From Dasypus novemcinctus (taxonomy: Eukaryota > Chordata > Mammalia > Cingulata > Dasypodidae), in contig NC_080677.1 in assembly GCF_030445035.2 (NCBI RefSeq), positions 108,125,513 through 108,189,512 of the forward strand: a DNA stretch of 64,000 nucleotides, read 5' to 3'. This document shows, piece by piece, positions 46,755 to 57,069 of this stretch. Numbering within the stretch: the first letter of the stretch is position 1; each line of letters begins with the position of its first letter. The position numbers and the translations under genes are program-made. Under the pieces are notes generated by a model. It was given only the letters and a program-made list of their open reading frames with translations, was not told where the DNA came from and made no database searches.

Positions 46755-47105
46755 AGTTAAGGGATCATAATAGTTTCCTAGGGCTGCTGTAGCAAACCAT
46801 CACAAACTTGGTGGTTAAAAACAATTGAAATTTATTCTTTTACAGTTCTGTTGACTGGAAGTCCGAAATCAAGGGGGCAGGGGTTGTCCTCCCCCTGGAG
46901 GCTGTAGGGGGATAATCTATTCTTTTCCTCTTCAGCTTCTGTTGGTTACCAGCATTCCTTGGCTCCTGGCTGCATCACTTCAGTCTCTGCCTCCCTGGTC
47001 ATGTTGCTTCCTTGTCTTCTATGTAATCTCTCTGCAAGGTTAATTACATCATAGGTTCCTGAGGTTATAATATGAACATATCTTTTTGAGGGCCACTATT
47101 CAACC
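46755..47105 (-). repeat. Old LTR-like interspersed repeat, family B, minus strand
   Basis: Reads cctagggctgctgtagcaaa, tggaagtccgaaatcaaggg, ctcctggctgcatcacttca and ttcaacccaccaaag, the reverse of the family seen at 6905-7270. Confidence 0.55.
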
Positions 47106-47305
47106 CACCAAAGGAGCTCAGAGTTTAAATCTGAATAATGTTACCTATTAAATGCTTTGTAACTTTGGGCAAGTTACCTGCTTAACTTTTGTGAATCTGA
47201 ATGTCCTTACTTTTAAAGTGGGTAATAATGCCTTTATCATTGATTTGTGAAGATTTAAGGAAAATGTTTGTGAAGTACTTGACACATGGTAGTTAACTCA
47301 TTAAA
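47106..47305 (+). mobile_element. MIR SINE
   Basis: Contains tttgggcaagttacctgctt, ttaaagtgggtaataatgcc, gatttaaggaaaatgtttgt and cttgacacatggtag, in MIR order. Confidence 0.75.
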
Positions 47306-47800
47306 TGTTGCCTTTCGCATACCAGACGACCCTGAACCTACTGTACTTTGTCAGGATCCCTGGATACCATGTGTGGCCTGCAGCCCAGCAGGAATTGTAG
47401 AATTGATTTGACCGGTGCAAACTAGAGTGGCTCTGATTTTTCCATATTCTGGACACTGTGTAGCCACTATGATTAATATAATCTAAGTTTGAACTAGGTT
47501 GATTTGTAGCTATATCATAGAGTTTACTCATTCAACTTAGAATTGCTTAAAACCTCCAAATATTTTTTCATGGATATAGTTATTAAGCTTGTATTGTGTA
47601 AGGTTTGTTGAGATCCAAATGCACACTGTCACTTGTTACATTGTGTTACAAGTATTACATTGTCAAGTCATAATGCCTAATCCATGGTAGGAGCTAAATA
47701 AATACTGAATTTAATGTTGCTGCATAGTTTAAAGGAATCCATATTTTAGTATTTTTCAGAGAATATTTCTTAAATACTGTGGTGAATAAGAAAGGCAAAG

Positions 47801-47889
47801 AAAGGAGCTGAGGTAGCTCAGTGGTTGAGTGCCTGCTTCCCATGAATGAGGTCCTGGGTTCAATCCCTGGTGCCTCCTTAGAAAGAAAA
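47801..47889 (+). mobile_element. DAS-type SINE monomer (tRNA-like)
   Basis: One tRNA-like unit: aggagctgaggtagctcagt (A box) and gggttcaatccctggtgcc (B box). A perfect 13-bp target duplication (aagaaaggcaaag) lies at 47788-47800 and 47890-47902. It is one of only four DAS-type SINE sites between 36 and 57 kb. Confidence 0.92.
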
Positions 47890-48149
47890 AAGAAAGGCAA
47901 AGAGTTAACACTGACAGAACAACTAAATCGGTTGTTTTGGGTAAATGAGTGGCATCACTGGATACTTTTGTAATCAGATACTCCTTCAGGTAATCAGTGG
48001 CTGATCTCTTCCAGTTGCAGCTCTGCTTTTGATGCTTCTGTCGGGTGTATGAGATGTGTCTGTTTCACAAATATGCATTTAATAATTTTTGCATCTGCTA
48101 GCATTACTTGGAATGTGCGTTTGAGATAAAAAATCAGAGAAAGAGATGA

Positions 48150-48450
48150 TACAGAAATGAAGATGTTTTCAAAAACTTTATTTTTGAAAAAGTGTTACAT
48201 ATACATGATTGAAAGATCAAACAATATAAATAAAAGAATATAATGAAGTGAGTTTCTTTCCCACAGTTCTTTCCAGAAACAACCACCACTGCTTGTTTTT
48301 TGTTTATCCTTCCAGGTAGACTAAGCAAAAATGTGTGTGTGTGCCTCACCCTTTTTCAAAACACAAGTGATAGCATATATGCATATAGATTCATAGAAAG
48401 TGTATGAGTTGTAGTTTTTTGCTCTGTTGTTGAGAGGCAGGGAACCAAAT
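48150..48450 (-). mobile_element. Old L1-type 3' region, minus strand
   Basis: Contains gtttctttcccacagttctt, ttccagaaacaaccaccact and acaagtgatagcatatatgc, the pattern also seen at 23440-23925. Confidence 0.45.
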
Positions 48451-49294
48451 TCCATAGCTTTTCATTATTAGATTGTGTGAGATTGATTTCCAAGAGAGTT
48501 GTATATTATATAGTCCTTTGTGAAAGAATTCTCTTTATCAGCTGACTCAGTTTATACCAGGGAAATCACGCTACTCTTAATTCACTAATTTATTTAGAAA
48601 ACAAGTAAGGAAAATCCCATCAATTTAAAGTGGCTTAACACATTATCTTGGTATTGCTTGGGTTTTTTTCAAGCTTGCTAAATAAATTTCTTATTTTGAT
48701 TATATTGGCAGCAGGGCTCAATAAATTATTTCAGGAGTGTGCTGGGTAGCATAGGTCTAGATTAGGAAGAGTTGGAATGTCCAGGAAGAGAAGGCCTATG
48801 GCAGTCTTGTATTCTATCTTGTATTATTTGTATTTTTCTCTCATTATGCTGTAAGGCAGCAGTTCTTAATCTTTGGTCTCAGACCCCCTTTACATTTACA
48901 CTCTTAAAACCTGAGGACTCCAAAGAGTTTTTATGTGAGTTATAACTTTTTATATTAATCATATTAAGACATTAAAACTGAGAAATTTCAAAACTATTTA
49001 ATTTTAAAATAGCAATAATAAACCCACTACCTGTTAAAATGTGATATGTCTTTATGAAAAGTAACAAAAAAAAAGTGGTTTTATTTTATATTTTTTTCAA
49101 ATCCTTTTACTGTCTTGCTTAATAGAAGACAGCTGGATTTTCGTATCTGCTTTTGCAGAATGTTGCTTTGGTTAAAGTGTAAGAAGATCTGGTCTCATAA
49201 CACATATATAGTTGGAAAGGGAAGATTATTTTAATGGCCTTTTCAAATAATTGTGGATATCCTTCTTTGAAAAGACATCAAAACTTGACTGTGG

Positions 49295-50410
49295 GTCCCG
49301 GGGATGAGCCTCCCTGGCACCGAGGGATCACTATCAAGTACCAACTGATGATGCAACTGGAAAATGACCTTGAATTGAAGGTTCAATGCAGATCTAGCAG
49401 AATATCCCTGTCTACATATAATAACATGACTTTAAAATGCTGTTTGACCTAATGTAAGGGGGAAATGGAAAGGAGAAATGCGTTTATATGGCTACGAGTC
49501 TCTAAAAAAGAGTCTGGAGGCTGTCAGAAGGATTGCCCTTATGCACAACTGAGCAGAATCTAAGAGACAGATAAAGTAGATACAACCCCAGGTATTGGTT
49601 CCTTTGAGGGCTAAAGAGACCCACGGGCTCTATGGTCATGGCAGATGGGGTTCACTGCCATGGCAGATGGCCCTTTGGAGCTGGTGTTTCTGCGTGATGA
49701 AACTGGATGGAATCTCTTTTCATAAGACTTTCACGCTACTTTACTGGAATTGTAGTTGGTGTTGGGGTTTAAGATATATTTAGGGGATTTGAATCTCTGG
49801 ACTGACAATATGATAGCCAGGCCCTGAGCCTCAACAGACTTCAGCTCCTACAATCTGATTTATTGGACTCACCTCGCTCAGCTAAGATGGAGTTGAAGAA
49901 GGACAGCCACCACACCATGGAGCCTAGAGTGCCTACAACTGAAAGCAGGAGGATTGCATCCGGTATCCATGTGGAATCTGAGCCTCCTCTTGACATAGAG
50001 ATGCCATGGACATAACCAATCCAAGGTCCACAGAGAAAAGGTGGCATTGGAGTGGAGTGGGAAAAGTGGACATGGTGGCTGATATGGGTATGGGGAATGG
50101 CAGAAAGAGAGGAGATGTGGAGGCGCCTTTGGGACTTAGAGTTGCCCTGGATGGTGCTTCAGGGGCAATCACCGGACATTGTAAATCCTCCCAGGGCCCA
50201 CTGGATGGAATGTGGGAGAGTATGGGCCATGATGTGGACCATTGACCATGAGGTGCAGAGATGCCCAGAAATGTACTTACCAAATGCAATAGATGTATCA
50301 TGATGATGGGAGTGAGTGTTGTGGGGGGTGGGGGTGGGGGGTGAATGGGACCTCATATTGTTTTTTTAATGTAATATTTTTACAAAATCAATAAAAAACA
50401 AACAAAAAAA
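49295..50410 (+). mobile_element. 5'-truncated L1: 3' UTR only, inserted in the hAT element
   Basis: Starts gtcccggggatgagcctccc and ends aataaaaaacaaacaaaaaaa. Target duplication aaaacttgactgtgg / aaaattgactgtgg (A-run differs) at about 49280-49294 and 50406-50420. Homologous to 8636-10083 and to 57075-57900 (opposite strand). A G-rich run gtggggggtgggggtggggg lies at 50319-50338 near the 3' end. Frames at 49234-50356 are inside it. Confidence 0.92.
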
Positions 50411-51111
50411 TTGACTGTGGTAGTTTCTTAAATGTCAGATGCAATGTGGAATCTGAAACCATAGTGTACTCTGTTATGTTAAAATCTGTTGGTTTATCTT
50501 GTACTTTGAATGGATCTTTTGACCCATGCATGATTTTGTAACATCATGCATTGGTCATTGGAAAATATTGGTTCATCAAATTATCAGATCTTTCAAATGT
50601 TAATTCAGAAATCACATTGATTAACATCACGACTTAGAAAGTGCTTTTAAATGGAAAACTATCAAGCTATCCTATTTTAATTATTTCTTGAAAGATCAGA
50701 TTTTTATCACTGGCAACAAGTATTGTCTGTTGTTTTCTGTGAAGTAACAGGCTCACTTTGTTCATTTTTGAGAAAATGTCTGTCAAATGCCCAAGTCTGA
50801 ATAACCATTGTTTGTCTATCAGTCACTTTTTCAAGTAAAAATCATGTTCCTTGTGGGAGAAAGCAGCTAATTCAGCTTGCAATTCAAATCCCGGTACAAG
50901 GGCTTTTCGAGACAGCCATTATGCATTCCCTATGCAACAGGAGTGTTTTATGCATGCTTTCTACTTGGTTACACAGAATAGTGAAAAAACATGCACTTGA
51001 GTGTAGATTTAATAAAATTTATAATTTTTACTCTTACCAAGCACGTTCTTAAATGGACATTTTTTTTTCTTACTATGAGCACTTAAAAGGTGAAGTACAT
51101 TCCCAGACATT

Positions 51112-51203
51112 GACTTCTTTTTTTTTAGGAGGTACTGGGGATTGAACCCAAGAACTTGTACATAGGAAGCAGGCTCTCAACCACTAAGCTACATCCACTT
51201 CCC
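51112..51203 (-). mobile_element. DAS-type SINE monomer, left arm of an inverted pair
   Basis: On the plus strand: ttttttttaggaggtactgg, then aaccactaagctacatccac. It is the reverse of a tRNA-like head. Confidence 0.85.
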
Positions 51204-51312
51204 TGTGTGTATCTCAGTGGTTTGAGCACCTGCTTCCTATATATGAGATCTGTTCAATCTCCAGTACCTCCTAAAATAAACAAATAATATTTTAGAAATT
51301 AAAAAAAAAAAA
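51204..51312 (+). mobile_element. DAS-type SINE monomer, right arm of an inverted pair
   Basis: On the plus strand: gtgtgtatctcagtggtttg, then tgttcaatctccagtacctc and an A-run. It faces its neighbour head to head. Confidence 0.85.
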
Positions 51313-51539
51313 AGGCAAAGTGTCATTTGTTATTTGATACCTTGAATTTTATTAGGGTGCCAGCAGTTTCACCCACTACTGCTTTTATATCCTAGTGCAA
51401 ATATAAACACAGTGAAAAGGCTAATAACATCTTAGTTATTATGAAATTAGTTTGGGCCTCATTGTTCCCTTGGATGGTGTGAGAAAGATCCCCCTAGGGT
51501 TTCATGGTTCACTTTGAAAACCACTGCTGTAAGCTTTTG

Positions 51540-51645
51540 GAGGGTTGAACTTTTCATCATGATTTCCTCTTTTGGTGCCTGGTCCAGAATTTTACACAGA
51601 AAAGGTGCTCAAAGAGTATTTGTTCAATGAATGTCAGATGATGAA
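51540..51645 (+). mobile_element. L2 LINE 3' end
   Basis: Contains tggtgcctggtccagaattt and ggtgctcaaagagtatttgt followed by tcaatgaatg. Confidence 0.6.
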
Positions 51646-53051
51646 ATTTAAACAGGACAGAATTTGGTCGTAAAATTATGTAGATAGTCTCATATCTCTC
51701 CTGATTAGATATTTGTGAGAGTAGGGTGAACAAATGAAATAAAGATGATATACATTTGGTAAATTCAGATTATGAAAGGAAGAATTAAATGAAAGGTGAT
51801 GTTGATGTAAGAATTAACTGATTTCCGAAATGCACAGGAAAAGGATAAATAAAAGTACCGATAGAGCTAACAATTTGAGCCTTGTTGGGCTTTTATTAAC
51901 CAGTCCTCTATTTTTTGTGTCCTTAAATTTGTACTGGTCTGAGATCCTCAATAAAGATGGATCTGATTTGACCTGTTTGAAAGGAAGGTGGCTGTTGGCC
52001 TAACCAATGATCTGGAAATCATGGTCTGGGGGGAAAAAAATCCAATTTAAATTTCAATAGGTGTTTGCTTGTGCTTGTGAAAAGTTTTTTCAAAAGAGGT
52101 TACAGAAGGCGAATGCTAAAAACAAATAATTTTAATTTTCCATAAATGTAACATATTTTTTTCCTCCTGATTTCTAAGCAACAGTATATTGTACTTTTCT
52201 CGTTTTTTTTCATTATATGTTTGTGGTGGTGAAGAGAGTTTGTCCAAGGAAACTTTTTATTTTCTATAAATCTTGATACTTTGCACTAAGTTCATGAAGA
52301 AGCTGTTTCCTGAATGAGGAAGAATCTGACTGCACATAGTAGACTGTCATATTATTGCTTCACAGAGATTAAAGTATAAAATTGGGTGATGACATCAATT
52401 TAAAATAGGGAGGATTTTTAAATAAATTCTTTGAAAGGAAGTAAATGAAGAAATTGATCATTTCAAATACTTGGAATACATTTAAGTCAGTTTTATGCTG
52501 ATTTACAAAATAATTTAGTGGGAATTTTGAACTTTTACCTCATTTTTTTCCTAAATTGATTTTAAATCATTGTCAAAGACTAATGACCACAAATTAAACA
52601 TTGAACACCCATATTTTGTTTTGAACAAATTTTTTTTATTATTGTAACTTGGTAGTTGGTACTTTTTAGTATTTGAACTTAAATTTCTGCCTTTATATTA
52701 AGCATTTTCATTATTACTAGATAAGGATAAACTAAAACTATACTGATAACCAGGAAAAGAATACTGGCATTAAATAAAATGAGCTCCTCTGAAACATCCC
52801 TGGTGTTGGTCATTTGTGTGGTCACTTTTGATGAAGAACAGTAAATAAAAGTCCTGTGGCCATATAAGCTGCAGATCCAGGTAGATAGTTCTGAGTAATT
52901 TTCTCCTTCCAGGAAGCCTGTCCTGTACACTAGTGTGGTTATGGGCTATTCTTTTTTAAATTTTAGATAAGGAATATGGTAATAAGATGGCATACTGTAT
53001 TTTTTCTTCCCTTCTCCTTCCCCTCCAACTCCCCCTTTTAAAAATATTAAT
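51646..53051 (+). other. Presumed intron; no exon or clear repeat
   Basis: AT-rich sequence. The 83-codon minus-strand frame at 52679-52930 has no domain and no splice context. Confidence 0.45.
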
Positions 53052-53433
53052 ATTATTATTTTTAAGATTTCTCTCCACCGGCCCCTGTTGTGTGCTGTCT
53101 GTGTCCATTCACTGTGTGTTGTTCTGTGTGGGCTTACATTCTCAGCAGCACTAGGAATCAGTGTTTTTTTTGTTGTTGCGTCATCTTGCTGCGTCAGCGC
53201 CACTCCTTGGCGGGGTGTGGTTCTTTCGTGCTGGGCGGCTCTCCTTGCGGGGCGCATTCCTTGAGTGTGGGGCTCCCCTATGTGGGGGATACCCCTGCAT
53301 GGCATGGCACTCCTTGCGTGTGGCAGCACTGCTTGTGGGCCAGCTCACCATACAGGTCAGGAGGCCCTGGGTTCGAACCCTGAACCTCCTATATGGCAGG
53401 CGAATGCTCTTATCAGTTGAGCCACATCCGCTC
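53052..53433 (-). mobile_element. Long DAS-type SINE
   Basis: Left tail tttttaagatttctctcc, right head gagccacatccgctccc. Frames at 52946-53514 lie largely in it. Its head joins a C/T homopolymer pair. Confidence 0.92.
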
Positions 53434-53457
53434 CCCCCCCCCCCTTTTTTTTTTTTT
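53433..53457. repeat. Poly(C)12-poly(T)13 tract
   Basis: Twelve C and then thirteen T bases at the SINE head. A similar T11-12/G12 pair lies at 54088-54110. Both are prone to sequencing length errors. Confidence 0.85.
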
Positions 53458-54549
53458 AAATCATGGGAGCCTTATTTCACCTACTTAGAATGTGATGTTC
53501 TCAAAGTTTGCTAAATAGTACCCCTTCTTCCTTCTGTTTTCAGGTCATTTGTGACAGTCTATTTCTGGTTTAGGGATAGGATGCAGAGATAGGCAGTAAA
53601 GTTGAAGTTGGAAATGGGAAAGAACAGCAGTAGTTCTAAAACCTCTAGGTCTTCATCCCATCACAGCCCCTACTGTTTTTTTGGTGTTTGTTTTGTTTTT
53701 TATGTTGTACTCCTATTTTAAGTAAAGGCTTAAGAGAGAAGACATTTGTGACAACTGAAACAGCAAACTTTTTTGTTTCATGTTGAAAGTCATTGGGTCT
53801 CCTTAAAGGAATTTCATCAAATGTCTTGTCAATTTACATTTAATCCTTGAATCTCTCAAATTTCAATGATTTTGGTATGATCAGGGGTAGGATAGGCTAA
53901 ACTTACTTAAACTCGGGTCATTATCATATTTTGTAACTTAATCCATGAGAAGATGCCGGTGGTCAGAAATACAATATAGGGGATGTGCTTAGTATGTGAG
54001 CTACTTCTGTGTGCTCATTGTCATAGATTTCATGTCCTGGTTAGAAATCTTTTTAATTACCTACCTAGAAAATACCAGTCAGAAATTTTTTTTTTTGGGG
54101 GGGGGGGGGCTTCTTTAAATACTAAATCCTGTCTTAAAACTGACCAAAATAAAAAGTCTACCTTCAAACAGAGTGTTAAGTGGAAATGGAAAATAAAGCC
54201 ATATTCAAAGGAATTTTTGTATTCAATTTACCGGACAGATTTAATATGTTTTTTTGTGCTGAAAGATGGGAATGAAGCAAGAGATTTAATTTGAGTTCAC
54301 TATGCAAGGCACAGATTGGAATGTTTGCTGCAGATGTTTTGTGGAATACAGATTTCAGATTGCTATTTGCTTATATACACATGTAAAACCTAACTGTACT
54401 TTAAATTTTCTCATCATGAAAGATACATTTATTTAATTCTATTATCCCATCTGTACTATTTCCCATTTAAGTAATTTGAGATTGATTAGGGTTAAACCCT
54501 AATTTTAGTGTATGTCCTGAAGCTGCTGCTTTTTAAAATGTTGGAAATA
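53458..54549 (+). other. Presumed intron; no exon recognised
   Basis: AT-rich. The 103-codon frame at 53983-54294 crosses the T/G homopolymer pair near 54100 and has no domain, so it is probably accidental. Confidence 0.4.
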
Positions 54550-55030
54550 TTTCAGGTATTAAAAGTTATAGAAGAATATAATGAATACTATGTACCTAAA
54601 ATCTAGCTAAAAAAAATAAAATAATAATCCCAGATATTATTGGAGCCTACTAGGCATCCCTTCATTTTTCCTAGTGCCCTCCCTTCTTAGCACTGAGCAT
54701 TATTCTGAATTTGTTGTTTATCATTCCCCTGCATTTAAAAATACTTTCCTGTATGTGTATGTATCCATAAAAGATGTAATATTGTTTTGTATGTTTTTAA
54801 ACTTTGTGTAAGATTAATCTTTATTGATATATGTGTACTCATTTTAGATGCTGTATAATATTTGATTCAATGGGGGTATGAAAGTAATATACGCTCTTTG
54901 AGGGAAAATTTGAAAATACAGAAAAGCACGATTATGATAAAAATTTGTAACGCTATATGTATTTTTTTTGGTACCTTTTCACCTAAAATAGATCCAGTTT
55001 TATGGATAACATAAAACTGCACAACAGCCA
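54550..55030 (-). mobile_element. Old L1-type 3' region, minus strand
   Basis: Contains agttatagaagaatataatg, ccctcccttcttagcactga, gtatgtatccataaaag and tgaaaatacagaaaagcacg, in the pattern of old L1 tails in reverse. Confidence 0.45.
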
Positions 55031-56529
55031 CATAAAGGTCATTATTCCATTTTAGTTGATTGATTACTTAGTTGAAAAAAGAAGAAAAATAATCACCATT
55101 ACGTATCAGATAGATATCAAATTCATTTATTGGTACCTAATAAATATTGATGACATATTTCCACACATCAAGTGTATGGAAACACTATAAATGGCATCTG
55201 GGAAGAGTAAGGTAATATTTAATGTGTTTTTAAACTTATATAAGGTTTTTGTAGTAAACACATTTATCAGATAGCTGATGCTTATTTAAATATAAGTACT
55301 ATGTTTGGTTTTAACAATTTTTGATGGGAAAAAAGGAAGCCTAAAATGAATATTTCTGTTCAGTTTAAACCAGATTACTAAATAGTGTTTATAATTTCAT
55401 CTTTTCTTGGCAACTCTGTGTCACGGTGGAGAGCATTGATTACTGACTGTATTAGAACTTCTTTGGACTACCTGTGTACTTTTTAAGTTAGCCCTTTCAT
55501 TAACATACTGTGCTACCGGGGGTGGGGGAAGGATCAGGAAGATCTGCTCTACAGTTTGAGACAAGTGCCACCATAGGCCATTGGTGACAAATATGAGGTC
55601 TGTCAGACCATGGTGCAAAGTGAAAAGGAAAAGTCTAAAGCATTTTGCTTTAAGGCAGCAGCCTTGGGGAAGCTTTCCACCAGCAAGCAACGTTGTTTCT
55701 TCATTGGATGAAGCCAACTTACCCCCTGATTTCTTCAGTCCTTTTCCACCACTGTTCATTCTGTACATTCAAATGTATTCTCCATTTTTTAACTACAGGC
55801 TTTGGTGATTCGGATTGGAGGAGCTCCTGAGTGTGCCCCCAATCCCTGCCTACCACCTGTCCTGTGATTTCTTACAGGGAAAACTGGTTTTCAACATAGC
55901 TATTTTTAGGCTGCTCATGCTTTTTCAAGAGCACATCACTTGATGCCCTTACAATCAAGCTGATTATGTAAATAATACTGGCTGGTTGTATTTTGCTTGT
56001 TCTTATCTTTTTTTTTTTTTTTTTTCCTCCCTTATTACTCTTACTTTCTTTGCCCTGGTTTACTGCTTCTCCTGCTTTATTTAACCTGGGAAGTCAGAGA
56101 ACTACACTTGTTAGGATTGTATACACGTTTAAAAGTAGGACAAAACTAAAGGCTTTTCCCAGGGTTTCTTGACTGTGTTATGGATGGTTGAGATTGCAGA
56201 GTTAAGTAAGGCATTATTGCATTATTAGTTTTACTCTAAATAGTCTTCAGAGATGAGTTTTGGGGAGCAGCACATTTAATGAAATCTGCTTTCCTTTGGG
56301 CTAATAATAGGGAAATTATGTAAAATGGCTTAAGACTAAAACACAGATGACTTTTTTCCCCCTCTACATTTGTCTAAGAAAGCCTTTCAGCTTTTCCTGT
56401 TACAGTTCTCAAAGAGGATGAAGCTTTTGGTTAAGGCTACTTTAATACTATTTGTATTTATATAGTTCTTTTTGTGTGTACATTTGTATATTCCCCCAAA
56501 TGCAGCAGAATTATTTATAGGTAAAGGGC
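55031..56529 (+). other. Presumed intron; no repeat or exon recognised
   Basis: The stretch from 55420 to 56500 shows no familiar repeat. A poly(T) run lies at about 56007-56025. Frames at 55421-55808 on both strands have no domain. It may be single-copy intron or regulatory sequence. Confidence 0.4.
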
Positions 56530-56716
56530 AAGGATTGAATCAAATCTTACCTGGGGTAACTATCCAGATCACCTGAGACAGTCTTCCTAATACATACCCC
56601 TGGACTGCAAGTCCAGAATCTCCTGGAGTGGAATCAGTGGATGTTTTACTACCTTAATCTCTGCATGTTAGTCTGGGTCAGGATGTGTGCAGAACCACTT
56701 CTCCAGTGCCCCCAAG
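56530..56716. mobile_element. Possible MER5-type hAT element
   Basis: Contains atccagatcacctgagacag, aagtccagaatctcctggag and agaaccacttctccag, which fit a diverged MER5 copy. Confidence 0.45.
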
Positions 56717-57069
56717 AGGTTGCGGGTGCTTTGTTTGAAGACATTAATGGAAGAGCTTAGCTGCTTCCTGATAACCCTCTCTGTCTTCCCATTGTTATTA
56801 GAAAAATTGTCTATTGACCAGAATTCTGCCCTACTCTACCTTTTTGCCTCTTTTTTCTATTAGGGCCACATTATAGGTCCAATTCCTCTTCCTCAGAATA
56901 GCTTGGTAGTGTTTGATGAGGGAAATCATTTTCCTAAAGTTCTTTCTTTTCTAGCTTTAAACATCTCTACTTTTCCTAACTATTCCATATAACATTGAAC
57001 CTTTTCACTATCTCAATAAAATATTAGAGTTTTTCTACATCTTTCTCCATCTCAGTGTTACATTTACTT
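56717..57069. other. No gene seen; LINE-like stretch
   Basis: Motifs such as tctagctttaaacatctcta and aactattccatataacattg have CR1/L3 character, weakly. The right side joins an L1 3' UTR abruptly. Confidence 0.3.

Larger units (their letters stand above)
48857..51526. mobile_element. hAT-type DNA transposon (about 1.3 kb without inserts), split twice
   Basis: The left end is CAGCAGTTCTTAAT and the right end, reversed, is CAGTGGTTTTCAAA, so the termini are inverted repeats of hAT-Charlie type. An 8-bp target duplication (ctgtaagg / ctgtaagc, one mismatch) lies at 48849-48856 and 51527-51534, the length hAT transposases make. The element is interrupted by an L1 3' UTR (49295-50410) and a SINE pair (about 51112-51312). 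No open transposase frame is visible, so it is a non-autonomous or decayed copy. Confidence 0.82.

Noticed and set aside
47801-47875. Possible tRNA gene
   Set aside because: It has A- and B-box-like strings but is flanked by target duplications and an A-rich tail, and its acceptor stem does not pair. It is a SINE.
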